The notes: a model not told the origin generated them from the sequence alone. 64,000 nucleotides of DNA from Candidula unifasciata (GCA_905116865.2 CAJHNH020004602.1:530994-594993), one strand, 5' to 3'. Shown: positions 10,574-19,130, counted from the stretch's first letter. Translations and numbers: made by a program.

Positions 10574-11672
10574 AACATAAATACAAAGAGTTAAAAAAAA
10601 AGAGAATTGAAGAGGAAGAGAAAGAGGAGGCAGAAATTTAAAAAAAAAAAATTTAAATCTGCATACATTTACGTTTCACTTCTGATCTCGTTAGATAATG
10701 CAAGGCAATACCATTTACTTCCATTGTTCCTTTTATCCTCATTGAAAGACAACTAAATATACAAACAGAATCAAAAATTAATGAGCAGACACAGAGAGAA
10801 AGAGAAAGGGAAGGCAGGAATTACAATAAAATAGCATAGTGCAAACATGCAACCATTTACATTTTCTTTCTGATCTCGCTAGGTGATGTGATGTTAAGAA
10901 TATTTACTTCCATTGTTCCTTATATCCCTAAAACACAGGCAGCAGTTTTTAATGCCTAGATCACTGAGTCCCATGCAATCACTGGTGTGGGTTCTGGGTC
11001 CCCATTGTGGGGGGGGGGGAGAATAGACCCACTCCGTCCTAAACAAGAATATAGTAAAAGTTGACTAATTAAGGGTGTTTCCTTCGAAGTTGGAGTGCAT
11101 CTGTCTGAGAAGCAAGGAATCAGTAGTCTGCATACAAATAAGCCAGATCTTTAAAATGGATGTGCACACAAAACTAAAGTTTTGCAACAAGACCAAAGTT
11201 TAAACGTGAACGAGAACTTTCCATCGAAGTTTAAAGATGGCGAACATTAAAAAAACAAAAGAGAAGAGATATATTATTTTTATCTGATGCACAAAATCAA
11301 CTCTCTCTGTGAACTCATTTCTTTCAAGACATCTTCTGTATGTTTTTTTTTTATTTGACCATTATGTTTTTATCATTCTTCTATAGAACATATCTCAGCA
11401 GCTTCATCAAATTTTTTAATTTGCTAGCTGTCCGTGATTCCCTCTCATAAATTCAGATTGGCTCTACTTAATTCTTTAGAGCTTTCCTTCTTTCCTTGTG
11501 TGTACAAAATTGGTTAAAATGCAGTTGTCAGTTGTAACAAAAACTTACCAACAATTAGGAGAACATTTCGCTGGCTTGCTCCTCTGGCTGTAAGACATTG
11601 AATCTGACTGCACAGTTCAATAATGATACAAATGAAGAACCACATATTTCTTGACCTGTGAAACTGATTCAT
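881..11672 (-). CDS. SGSH: SGSH gene, heparan N-sulfatase, partial, six exons in window
   Basis: The product is a lysosomal sulfatase that removes the N-linked sulfate from glucosamine at the non-reducing end of heparan sulfate. Translated exons align in order with the vertebrate enzyme: signal peptide, Asp-Asp metal site, Cys-Ser-Pro-Ser-Arg formylglycine motif, [18 protein letters not shown] and NGRTN. Exon phases join cleanly: exon 1 to 2 phase 1, 2 to 3 phase 2, 4 to 5 phase 2, 5 to 6 phase 1. Exon 4 is 151 nt, which matches my recollection of the human exon 4. Exon 3 is cut short by a repeat and about 20 codons before the conserved IIGKKH segment are unaccounted for. Exons after residue stretch SKWGK lie left of the window. 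The identification is firm; whether this copy is functional is not. Confidence 0.93.
1170..1890 (+). pseudogene. RTE-like LINE fragment inside SGSH intron 5
   Basis: The broken frames read [34 protein letters not shown] and [19 protein letters not shown], followed by a decayed tail with homology to FGHVMRR-type segments. This is the connection region downstream of the RT palm in this LINE group. Frameshifts and stops are frequent, so it is dead. Fragments of related elements occur at 18390, 26860, 35080 and 43687. Confidence 0.8.
2462..2790. repeat. Inverted pair of LINE 3'-end fragments
   Basis: The segment 2462-2535 and the segment 2697-2765 are near reverse complements of each other, both built around AGTGCTCTGTCC...CATCTTCAGCAG. 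A spacer of about 160 bp separates them and includes CATTCAGTCCATAAGTGCT, which recurs at 34500. The motif matches the last part of the RNase H LINE family (end of 47050-47536). This gives a possible hairpin in SGSH intron 5. Confidence 0.65.
3438..3679 (-). CDS. SGSH: SGSH exon 5: DPH motif and lid region
   Basis: The 242-nt exon follows an ATTTTTCAG acceptor and ends at a GTAAGAT donor. It encodes [16 protein letters not shown], then [20 protein letters not shown], then [19 protein letters not shown] and RMDQG. The DPH histidine is an active-site residue in SGSH. The segment is strongly similar to the vertebrate enzyme with no gaps noticed. Human SGSH appears to split this stretch, so this may be a fused exon relative to human; that comparison is from memory. 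Confidence 0.95.
4353..4503 (-). CDS. SGSH: SGSH exon 4: catalytic Lys/His segment
   Basis: The 151-nt exon lies between a TTTGCAAAG acceptor and a GTGAGT donor and opens with two bases of a split Gly codon. It encodes [18 protein letters not shown] and then [17 protein letters not shown]. The Lys and His of GKKHVG are catalytic-site residues in the family. NIT and NGT are potential N-glycosylation sites; NIT is shared with the human enzyme. The exon ends in phase 2 (GG), which joins exactly to exon 5. Confidence 0.94.
4890..5130 (-). repeat. Foldback-type repeat, copy 1, in SGSH intron 3
   Basis: On the minus strand it starts with runs of GACT, then a CTACCCCACCAGGACATCAC-like head (here ending GGTGGGGTAGAAAGTCAGTC on the plus strand). 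It continues through CGATGACACGGTGTGCCACC to a segment with GCCATATTTATGGCCAGGC. The same order is found at 58563-58800 and in inverted pieces at 61358-61790. Short open frames here are chance translations. Confidence 0.75.
6043..6377. mobile_element. Composite repeat, truncated copy, abutting SGSH exon 3
   Basis: It starts at ACTAGCTGTACCCGGCCACG, the same head as the elements at 28144 and 36352. C-rich tracts follow, then GATATTTGTTGTTGCTGTAA. It ends with GCAGCCACTTAATCGGAACA and a short AAGAGAA, identical in order to 29645-29678. The right end directly meets SGSH coding sequence. No target duplication was identified. Confidence 0.75.
6378..6453 (-). CDS. SGSH: SGSH exon 3, 5' part only; interrupted by a repeat
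   Basis: After the acceptor CTCAACAG the first base completes the Arg of CSPSR. The next 25 codons include [13 protein letters not shown] and end VHNFE, matching the enzyme segment that follows the active-site helix. The match stops at 6378. From 6377 downward the DNA is a repeat also seen near 29650, and the reading frame meets TAA within seven codons. The expected continuation, roughly 20 codons up to the Gly before IIGKKHVG, was not found between here and exon 4. Either the exon is disrupted or an unrecognised exon supplies the rest. A GA|GTTCTC donor at the break is possible but weak. Confidence 0.85.
6738..6758. repeat. Exact 21-bp copy of SGSH exon 3 sequence
   Basis: A 21-bp block covering the codons for GLPQHQ is identical to 6419-6439 in exon 3 and lies about 320 bp further into intron 2. 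Flanking similarity is weak and the frame is not open as SGSH. It may be a decayed duplicate of the exon or a LINE tail that resembles it by chance. Confidence 0.5.
7034..8810 (-). pseudogene. RTE-like LINE, reverse transcriptase region to 3' end, in SGSH intron 2
   Basis: On the minus strand, in order: [20 protein letters not shown] (RT fingers, near 8530), [34 protein letters not shown] (palm, near 8080), a decayed TADDIL catalytic box near 7795, LQYGAETWK near 7450, and a C-terminal [11 protein letters not shown] followed by a stop near 7034. Several frameshifts and stops break the frame. The catalytic box reads Thr-Ala-Asp-Asp where Tyr-Ala-Asp-Asp or Phe-Ala-Asp-Asp is usual. Its 5' end is truncated near a SINE fragment. 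It sits in the same direction as SGSH. Confidence 0.88.
8815..8925 (+). mobile_element. SINE-A family, 3' fragment
   Basis: It contains the 3' half of the dispersed element seen whole at 9957: a GTCCAGGTAAAAACC-like stretch, GGAATTCACAGCCGGTGAA and a GAAGAAGAAGA tail. The 5' part is missing. Confidence 0.65.
9594..9726 (-). CDS. SGSH: SGSH exon 2: metal-binding Asp pair and formylglycine motif
   Basis: The 133-nt exon is bounded by a TTTTAACAG acceptor and a GTATTT donor. Its first codon completes the split Gly of exon 1, giving GDDAGFES, where the two Asp residues bind the active-site calcium. It ends with SVSSCSPS plus the first two bases of Arg. This is the sulfatase C-x-P-S-R signature, whose Cys (residue 82 by my count) would be converted to formylglycine. 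Most SGSH proteins I recall read DDGGFE here, so Ala for the first Gly is a small variation. No other reading frame explains this stretch. Confidence 0.93.
9957..10240 (+). mobile_element. SINE-A family copy (GAA-tailed dispersed repeat)
   Basis: It begins CCATGTGGGTTCTGGGGCCC, continues with AAGCATGTTGTAAGGATCAA, TGGATGTGCATGCAACACTC and GAGTTTACAGCCAGTGAGGA, and ends in GAAGAAGAAGAAG. The same order recurs at 10983, 21185, 22781 (minus), 42320, 60603 and 61981 (minus). The length of about 280 bp and lack of coding capacity fit a SINE or a short LINE tail; I see no clear RNA polymerase III boxes. It lies in SGSH intron 1. Confidence 0.8.
10243..10460 (+). mobile_element. tRNA-derived SINE-like module
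   Basis: The head GAGCTGGCTGAACGGTTAGA resembles an A box. CGGGTTCAAATCCTC, about 45 bp later, is a good B box. A body with GTGACAACACTAGCCATGCT follows and recurs at 21765 and, inverted, at 29510. It ends in a C-run and leads into an AG microsatellite. Confidence 0.7.
10493..10569. repeat. (AG)n microsatellite
   Basis: Nearly pure AG dinucleotide array of about 75 bp in SGSH intron 1. Serine/leucine and arginine/glutamate open frames across it are artefacts. Confidence 0.97.
10983..11250 (+). mobile_element. SINE-A family copy
   Basis: It has the same block order as 9957-10240: GTGTGGGTTCTGGGTCCCCA, a G-run, AGTTGGAGTGCATCTGTCTG, GGATGTGCACACAAAACTAA and GAAGTTTAAAGATGGCGAAC. The GAA tail is absent. 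It lies about 300 bp from SGSH exon 1 in intron 1. Confidence 0.78.
11549..11672 (-). CDS. SGSH: SGSH exon 1 (coding part): signal peptide and start of sulfatase fold
   Basis: An ATG at 11672-11670 opens 41 codons plus one base and ends at a consensus GTAAGT donor (11548 downward). The N-terminus has a basic patch, then the hydrophobic stretch [11 protein letters not shown], fitting a signal peptide for lysosomal delivery. It ends in RNVLLIVG, the first strand of the alkaline-phosphatase-like sulfatase fold. A second Met ten codons in (start of MWFFIC) is an alternative start. No in-frame ATG or stop was seen in the roughly 60 nt upstream, so the start is probable rather than proven. Confidence 0.85.
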
Positions 11673-13384
11673 TCTCTTCTTCAGGCTCTTACTGAAGTAC
11701 CTTGTCTTTAATACAGTATAATTAGTTAACCTTTAACTAAGAAGATGAAAATAATTTCAGCTCTTCACAGCTGAAGAAGCTGTATTAACTACTGTTGTGA
11801 CCAGAGTATACTTGCAGGACAGATGACTATACTACTAGTCAGTAGCATCACTACATTCTTCTAATTAAAAACAATGAAGATGTACTTTTGTAAAATAATA
11901 TCAATATTATTATTAATTTTGAATACAAGACCCTAAACGTTATATATTATGTACTCCTTATATTAATTTATGGTTGTTGAATGATTCTCATTCCATTAGC
12001 AGGGTTTTGGTTATCAACAAGAACTTAATTAGTTATTCTATACTGAGATAATTTTTAAAATGCCCAACTCAATTCTATCGTTCGTGTAAAAAAAAAAATA
12101 CATTTATAAACTTTTGGATCATGTGATTGTCATGTGACCACTTGGCAAGTGACCCCTCCCCTTCTCCTAGCAGACGTGAGTGAAGGCCAGCAGACGTCTG
12201 CGTAGGATCTGGTTCAACTGTGCACTCAAACACTTTATCAAGATAAGAAAATGTATTTCGCGTGTACTGATATCTTTTATATTTTGCGATGTAAGCAAAT
12301 TCCAAAAGCTAAAACAATTAGCTGTTGAGAACTTGAGTGGAGCTGCGCATGCCTGGCTGCTGTCTTTGAAAAAGTTAGTTTATCGGATGAACGACTTTTT
12401 AATAAGTCTTTAATTGACTGCTTCTCAGGTTCCGCTGTTTGTGATTTTCTGTACAGAGTTATGAACTTATTACCATTAATTATTAAAAGTATTTCTTATA
12501 ACTAATAAAGCACTTTTACTTGACTTCAAGTGAAATACTGGACATTGGTCAGTACTGTACTTTTTTTTCTCAGTCAGTGTAGTTATTAGTAGTTATAGTT
12601 TCTCACAGTCATCGGTTATTATTATTAATTATTATTTGTTATACATAACGGAAATAATGATTTAATTTGTCTTATTTATTTACATTCAAGAAAATAAAAT
12701 TATAGTGTTGGGGCAGCGCGGCAAACTTTCTTCAGCACTCTTCCAAGTTTCGTCTCACATTCAAACAAAAGATTTTCGAAGTATCAAATATTGTCACTAA
12801 TATTATAATATTGGGAAAGCGTTGAACTTTTTAATAGAAAACAAACTACACGGAGCGCTAAAAAAATGACTTGCCGTTTCGCACACGAGCAAAAATCCTA
12901 CGGAACAATTAAGGAGAGCACCAACGATGTAACTCGACAAATTAACCCCAGCATTTCTGCGTAAGACAGGCCCGTAAGTTTTATCCTGAGGTGCACATAA
13001 TTTCTGTGTTTTACAATCAGAAACACCTTTTGTTTTGTCATGTAAATCGACACACTGCATCATTCATGAATCACTCATGTTTACAATTTAAAGTAGCTTT
13101 AAAAATGGTATAATAATAATTCATTCAATCGCCTGCTCATTATTTTTTTTTTCTTTCTGCTTATCTATCCTTAATTTTAAATTGCAAATGCCACTGCAGC
13201 CAAAGTCTGAGAGTCTCTAACGTCAAATTTAATCATAGTAATTACTAATAATTACATATAGAAAATTGTCAGGTTGAAAATAAATATAGACCAAAGTAGA
13301 AGTACATTATAAGCTGGACAGAAATATGCAGACCTGAAAATGATACAGCGAACTCAAGGCTATAGAACAATGTATACTATATTA
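11673..13384. other. Upstream flank of SGSH, nothing recognised
   Basis: This 1.7 kb should hold the SGSH 5' UTR and promoter on the minus strand. It is AT-rich, with no clear TATA box, CpG island or coding exon that I could identify, and no repeat shared with the rest of the window. Confidence 0.5.
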
Positions 13385-13563
13385 GGCTCCGAATAACGGT
13401 CCCAAATTATCGAGGCGAAAAATAAACCCTAACAGGGCCTCAGGCGCGTGTTAATTGCGAACTTCCGGCGACTTAAATTGCTAACTTCTGGCGATTACCG
13501 CCACCGCCGAGAGTATCCCCGGAGCGGGGATAAACTGGATAGCTGGGATTCACGAGCAGCATC
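13385..13563 (+). repeat. Left terminal inverted repeat
   Basis: It pairs with 15783-15935. It contains one extra 23-bp internal tandem duplication (AATTGCGAACTTCCGGCGAC then AATTGCTAACTTCTGGCGAT), which explains the longer left arm. Similarity continues through GATAGCTGGGATTCAC. Confidence 0.85.
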
Positions 13564-13629
13564 TACTGCATTGACGTTGACGTTGAAAAGTAGAAAAAAA
13601 AAAAAATCAGCGTGCCTCTGGGGCCTTGC

Positions 13630-13635
13630 TTTATT
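13630..13635 (-). terminator. AATAAA polyadenylation signal candidate for the Gag-like gene
   Basis: TTTATT on the plus strand gives AATAAA on the coding strand, about 610 nt after the Gag-like stop and just inside the left inverted repeat. It is the right distance and side to end that transcript, but the hexamer is common in AT-rich DNA. Confidence 0.35.
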
Positions 13636-13993
13636 TGTGTTCTCGTTTCTGTGTGGTTTCGATTCGTGTACTGTTGGTGACCTGTCCTCACGCCTAATTT
13701 CTTGCATGTTTCTGCAGTACTGATTGGGAGTGGATGTCTACTAGTCCTGATAAGGACTAGTAGAGATTGCTTGGGGAGGCCTCCAACGGGTGGGAGGGAG
13801 TGAATTTGGTGGTCGACATCATGTCTGGCATAGCTGTGGGTTCTTCGTGCCGGTGAGCTGGTCTGGTGGGCTGTCATGGCGGCTTGGCTGGTTCTGATTG
13901 GTTTGGGTCTGTTGGGTAGCCTCTTGACTGCTAACGTTTCTTGGTTGCGAAAGCGTATCAAGGTTTTCGATGGTTCCTCTGTTTGTAGTTGGG

Positions 13994-14320
13994 CTAGCTC
14001 ACTCCATGTTTGGGTGCGACTCTCGTGCTGATGATTTGGTGGGCTCTGGACATTGCTTTGAGTAGCCTGCTTTCGTACTCCTGGTGTCTTATGTAGAGGT
14101 GTGGGTATGTCACATTTGGGGCGTTAAAGTCATTCTTCGGGTCGTAGTGAATGAGCTTCCATCTGGCGGGGCGGGCCCACTCTCCTCTGCTTGGTGCAGT
14201 CAGATCATTCATGCATCTCACTAATTTGTCGATGTATGCCTGTGTCATTTCACAGGGGTACGAAGGCTGGCATTTCAAGGATTCGGTTTGCGTATTCTTC
14301 CTCTTCTGCATCTCCTTCAA
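13994..14320 (-). CDS. Possible second ORF overlapping the Gag-like 3' end
   Basis: A 108-codon frame starts inside the 3' end of the Gag-like ORF in another frame and continues past its stop. It contains WKLIHYDPKNDFNAP and YIRHQEYESRLLKAM, which look protein-like in composition. It has no endonuclease, RT or transposase motif. It may be a frameshift extension of the Gag-like protein, a decayed second gene, or chance. Confidence 0.35.
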   Translation of the reverse strand: MKEMQKRKNTQTESLKCQPSYPCEMTQAYIDKLVRCMNDLTAPSRGEWARPARWKLIHYDPKNDFNAPNVTYPHLYIRHQEYESRLLKAMSRAHQIISTRVAPKHGVS

Positions 14321-15452
14321 AATAGTCCGGTTCAGTGTCTTCGCAGTCTGGTTCAGTTTCTTGTTCTTCCATTTCTGTCAGGTTTTGCTGGGTTTCAATA
14401 AGTTTTTTGATGTCGCTTACTGCTTCTTTCAGGACTTCTTGTATGTTTGACTCTTGTTCCGCCTTCTTTTTCTGCCGGGTTCTCTCCATATTGACTGCTA
14501 TCATTGCAGCGTCTGCTTCAGCTTTCACCTCTAGTAGCCGGGTGATTTTTTGGTATGTAGTTTCGCAGGCTTCTTTCAGAGCGGCCATCTCTCTCTGGTG
14601 TTCCTCTCTTTCTGCTTGATGCCGAACTACCTCCTGGACTTGTGCTGTTCTAAGCTGCACTAGTAGGTCTTGCATTTTTATAGTCGCCTCAGTTATTTCA
14701 GCTAGTAGTTTCGTGTGCTGGGCCGCTTCTGCTTGTTTGTCTGCTCTCTGGGCACCCAGTGTTTGGGAGATGAGGCCTAGCATCTCAATTCTGTCCGAGG
14801 TAGCTTCATCTCTGTTTACTTTCTGCCTGTTGATCGTGCAGATTTCGTTCCGGATTTCGGTCAGTTGTTGCGCTATTTCACCGTCTTTAGCGGCTGGGCT
14901 AGCTCTGTGGTTTGGTCTTGCTGTACTTGGCTGAGTGGGTCGTTTTTGACAGACTTTCAGGAAGGGACAGCCCATGTACCTGGCGCTGTGTGCCCCAGAG
15001 CAATTGGAGCACCTTCTCTTTGTGTTAGGCCTCCTGAAATCCTGGTCGGTTTTGGCTAGGGGGCACTCTTTGAAGTTGTGCGTCCCTGCACAGTAACGAC
15101 AAATGGGCCCGCTACGACAGGTCGCCGCAGTGTGCCACGCCCTATTGCACCAAGCGCACTGTAGGATAACTGATAGGTAGTTACCCTGCTGCTGAGTCCT
15201 CCCTTGCGTGCTTGAGAACGACAGTGGCCTCATGACTGGCTGGGCCGCTGGAGCCTCGTTGGCACTGGTTGTCGGTGGCTGGCTTGGATTCTCGGCCTCA
15301 GAGGTACTGTCCGCTGTGGCATTGACTTCTAGAGTAGGGCTGATCGGTCTTTGGATCTCCTGGCTCTGGTCGTCTTTCGCTGCGGTTTCTGTTACTGCAG
15401 GCTCTGGCTTCCTTGGTGAGGTGGCCTTCGCTGGTTTCTTGGCTTTTTCCAT
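14250..15452 (-). CDS. Gag/ORF1-like protein with three zinc knuckles, 400 aa
   Basis: The ORF is uninterrupted. The ATG at 15452-15450 has A at -3 and G at +4, and an in-frame TAG lies ten codons upstream. The N-terminus (to about residue 85) is a Pro/Ser/Thr/Ala-rich linker. Three zinc knuckles follow near residues 100-170: CAWCNRAWHTAATC (C-x2-C-x4-H-x4-C), CRYCAGTHNFKEC (C-x2-C-x3-H-x4-C) and CSNCSGAHSARYMGC (C-x2-C-x3-H-x6-C). This spaced triplet is typical of ORF1/Gag of Jockey- and I-type LINEs and suggests RNA binding. Residues about 195-340 are Gln/Glu/Lys/Ala-rich with heptad-like character, probably a coiled coil for oligomerisation. The C-terminus is highly acidic. It is the only long gene between the element's inverted repeats. 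The exact family is uncertain. Confidence 0.8.
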   Translation of the reverse strand: MEKAKKPAKATSPRKPEPAVTETAAKDDQSQEIQRPISPTLEVNATADSTSEAENPSQPPTTSANEAPAAQPVMRPLSFSSTQGRTQQQGNYLSVILQCAWCNRAWHTAATCRSGPICRYCAGTHNFKECPLAKTDQDFRRPNTKRRCSNCSGAHSARYMGCPFLKVCQKRPTQPSTARPNHRASPAAKDGEIAQQLTEIRNEICTINRQKVNRDEATSDRIEMLGLISQTLGAQRADKQAEAAQHTKLLAEITEATIKMQDLLVQLRTAQVQEVVRHQAEREEHQREMAALKEACETTYQKITRLLEVKAEADAAMIAVNMERTRQKKKAEQESNIQEVLKEAVSDIKKLIETQQNLTEMEEQETEPDCEDTEPDYFEGDAEEEEYANRILEMPAFVPL

Positions 15453-15782
15453 CTTGTCAGGCAGGTGAATAGGCTGCACCTATGAGGTGTTTACCGAAAG
15501 CTAGATCACTGGTCGGCAAGACTTGTTGAGTATCCTGAAAAGGACACCAAGTGTGCTTTTCCCAACAGTTCACGAGACAATCGTATGCTACTAATGCGTA
15601 CAACGGGCTGCTAAAACTCCACCCGCAACGCCGAATGTACAATAACCAGTCAAGACTGACTCAGCCGAATGTCAAGCGAATCGGTGTCAAGTATCTGGTT
15701 ATCGAGAATCGGGCCACAAGTGGAGAGTTAGCAATCGAGCAGAAGACGAGAGGTGCGGACGACTGGGCTGTCTGCGCTCGAA

Positions 15783-15935
15783 TGGCAGCTGTGAGTCCCA
15801 GCTATCTAGTTTAGCCCCACTCCGTGCCGCGCATGGGCGGTAGTCGCCGGAAGTTCACAATTTACATGTGACTGAGGCCCTGTTAGGGTATATTTTCGGC
15901 CTCGATAATTTGGGACAGTTATTAGGAGGATAGCC
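15783..15935 (-). repeat. Right terminal inverted repeat
   Basis: Read on the minus strand, it repeats the left arm: TCCTAATAACTGTCCCAAAT, then ACCCTAACAGGGCCTCAGT, GTGAACTTCCGGCGACTACC and TAGATAGCTGGGACTCAC. Scattered substitutions and small indels separate the arms, so the element is not brand new. Confidence 0.85.
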
Positions 15936-18389
15936 CTATTATATGTATGATGATTAATAAGGACTACCTTGAGAATTCGGATATTCAATGATTAGTGTAT
16001 CTTGTTGCCAAGATAGTTGTGTTTCCTTGACTCTCATCAGTAGTATAATTATTTGATTTCACCCTTTGGAGACAGAGCCTTTTTTGGAGTGTCAGTGCCG
16101 AGAAGACGGAGCCATCAGGAGGGGATTCTCATAGTTCATACACAAAAAATTGTAAAAAATAAAGCGTTAGATTAACATATACAAACTATATATATATTCA
16201 TGTAGGAAATTGAATGAACTAACATAATATTTATGAGTCAAACTGAAATCTCAACATTTATTCAAATTAACTATTCTGATTTGCATAATTTATGCAAGCA
16301 ATTTTTTTTAAGCTTGGGAACAAACATAACTAACCTGAAACATTTGGGTGAATTTTTTTGATGAATTAAACTTGAACAAGTCCTAACACCTATATTTTGG
16401 GAAGTAAGGTCCTTTGAGGCCCTTCAGACACGTCTGGCACATGGTTCTACTCATTTTCCTGCCTCCAGCTATGTTTCGGTTGCTATGACGCCACAATCTT
16501 TTTCGCCATTTTTGAGCACAGTCAACCCCATACAAAAATTAATGTAAAATTACAGAACACATCAAACTTTCTCAAAAGCCGTCAATGAACAGCTCAGATG
16601 TGCAAGAAATGTGAGAAGCAGTCTGATTGGCTGTTATGAAAACCTGCCAGCCAATATCAAGGCTTCTTTTATAAAGGGCCGACTGATCAGCCCAGTTATC
16701 CTTTTGTGTTGGGTCGATATTTCGGCTGTGTCATCTCCAAAGGGTTTATTGCGTATGTATAATGGCTGATCAAATTTTATAAAATTATTAATGGAAATTT
16801 TTAGATATTATATGGGAATTGTCTGATAACAAATGGTGATACATCATATAACTGTAGAGATGCGGGAGATGACAAAAGATAGCATGGCTTAGTGTTACTT
16901 GTTTCAGAGATTATGCTCCAACAATGATAAAAGGCTAAGGAAGAAGACCACATACTCAGTATGATCCAAGGTGTGGAAAAGAGTCCTTTGCTTTTATTCA
17001 CATTGGAGTGTGGCTATATCTTATGCTTGTTTCCATGTTCATAGACACTATGACTGAATAACGGCACACTTCCAGTACCCATGAGGAAATCAGTCAATCC
17101 AGGACCTTCAAAGCAGTAGACTAACATGCTACAACTTTACCACAGAAACATCCTATTTCCTGCAGTATGTTAAAAAAAAAAAAATTTAGATTAAGTATAT
17201 GTTTTAGTTTTTGATAGGGATAATTTGCTTCACACCATTTGACTTTTGCTTTTATAGATCAAGTGCTTGTAAGTGCAATTACATAGATTCATCAAACATC
17301 CTAAAGAGTTTTTCAGTTATTTGAGATACAGTTGGATAGTGGGTGATGTTTGTATTTGCTGGCTTCATGGTACTGAATGCCATTCACATTTAAAATGGGA
17401 TACTTTTGTAGCATTGACTTTACCAAGTATTAGAGTATTTTGACCACATCAGCTAAAAATTGTTAATTTGATCAAGAAAAGTTATACAAGATACCCAATA
17501 CAACATGCAAAACTGGTCTTTTACCTTTTCATGTATTTTATTTACATGTTTAAAAATTAAATGGAATGAATTAGGAAAGTATGCTTTTTATTTTAAAGTT
17601 AAGTTATCACTGACATCACAATACTGAGGGTGCTTCCATAAGGACTCCATCTGCAACTTCAGCAGCCAGAGCAGAGTTACCAGTATTTCTTCTTCCGCTT
17701 TTTATCCCTTAATAAAGCATAGACCCTCAACCAACTCATACCAGATCATCCTATTCTTTGCTGTCACATGAAATTCACTCTATGTCCTCTCCATCCTTTT
17801 AACTTCAGTCTCCGCTCCTTCTCCATGCTTTTTTTGTTAATCAACATTTATTTTTATGTCTCTGTATTATGTTCCAATACTAATGGTGACATCCAGTGTA
17901 TTTGTTTATTTGTATATGTTACACACTTTTCTGTGGGGGTAAAAATGCTAAGTTTTATCTTGAGGGCTGACATATTATATTTGTTAATAAGTCACCCAGT
18001 AATAATTATGCTAATACATTTTAACTGTGGACACTAAACCTAATGAGTCATTCACCCATACTCAGTAGGTCACACAGAACATAGACTACCATTGAAAACC
18101 AGCGTATGTTTGTTTTAGGACTGCTAATATTAACTGAATCATCACATCTTGTAGTTAAATACTTTAAATCCCTTGAACTAAACAGTAACTGTACTTATTT
18201 ATGTATTGTCATTTAAAAACAATTTAAATAAGCTTTGATATATGACTGTTTTCTACAGAAATGTCAAAAACAAAAACTACCAGCATAATTATTTGTCATA
18301 TATGTCATGTACATTGATACAGCTCCTCAAATGTTAAGTCAGTAATGTGTATTTTATTCTGCTGACTCATCGTGTTTCACGACCCCCTG
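15936..18389. other. Unclassified AT-rich region
   Basis: No gene was recognised. 16370-16770 has a block (CCCTTTGGAGATGACACAGC on the minus strand) of the kind seen near the ends of Penelope-like elements. A partly similar stretch starts near 16060. The rest shows only short homopolymers. Confidence 0.4.
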
Positions 18390-19130
18390 TATGTCTAGTA
18401 TACACTGTTCACCATGCCTGATGCAAATTGAATCATCTTTTCTTTTACTTGTCCATGTTGTGTGGCTTATGTAGTAATGTCTGTCAACAGCCTTTTGTTT
18501 CCTGTGCTTTTAATAATTTTGGACTCCAATGTTCCTTCATGCCATGATGCCACATTGTTTCTCCAAATCTCTCACTCTCTTTTTTTGCCTATAGCTCGCC
18601 TCCATCTTTTCTGTTGTCATCACATACTCCAGTTTCCTCTTCTCAAAATGTGACCAAAGAATATAGATTCTCTGATTAAACACATATTCAGTCCTCCTCT
18701 GAGTTAATTGTTTATAAAACATCTTCATTACACTTTTAATCTGTCCACAATTGTCTCATCATTGTCTACAAAACCACATCTCAACAACTTCCACATAGTT
18801 TTCCACTATTAGGCTGAATTGCTCATACTTTAGTTCCATATATGGCTATATACAGCTCTTAAGAGCTCTCTTTCTCACCTCAGTTGACATAGAAAGATTG
18901 TATACAGAATTCTTCATTTATCTATTACTGCTTTTGCATGATATATTCTACATTTAACTTCTTAAAAATATCTTTCATCTGTTTTTAATCTGGGTTCCTT
19001 AGAATTTAAACTATTTACTTACTTCAAACTTATTCCATTCACTGTGATGTTGCATTTTTAAAGGGCGTCTGTTTTTTGTTTTTAATTGCCATTACTCTCT
19101 GCCGTTCAGACTAAGTAAGACTAAAACATT
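18390..19130 (-). pseudogene. RTE-like LINE fragment
   Basis: The minus strand carries broken frames with STEVRKRALKSCI, HFEKRKLEYV and DRHYYI-type tail segments, in the same order as 35080-35546 and, on the other strand, 1170-1890. Stops and frameshifts are frequent. Confidence 0.75.

Larger units (their letters stand above)
13385..15935 (-). mobile_element. TIR-flanked element carrying a Gag/ORF1-like gene
   Basis: Both ends carry the same sequence in opposite orientation, with shared blocks such as GTCCCAAATTATCGAGGC, CCCTAACAGGGCCTCAG, GAACTTCCGGCGACT and GATAGCTGGGA. The arms run about 150-180 bp inward. Outermost bases read GGCT at the left and AGCC at the right. Flanks CTATATTA (left) and CTATTATA (right) match at 6 of 8 positions and may be a decayed 8-bp target duplication. 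The interior is visibly GC-richer than its surroundings and holds one long minus-strand ORF with zinc knuckles. No transposase, reverse transcriptase or tyrosine recombinase motif was found. It may be a non-autonomous DNA transposon carrying a LINE ORF1, a DIRS-like remnant, or a new type. Confidence 0.8.

Noticed and set aside
13385..15935. Reading the 13.4-15.9 kb element as a host zinc-knuckle gene
   Set aside because: The long inverted repeats enclosing it and the ORF1-type knuckle spacing fit a mobile element better, although domestication is not excluded.
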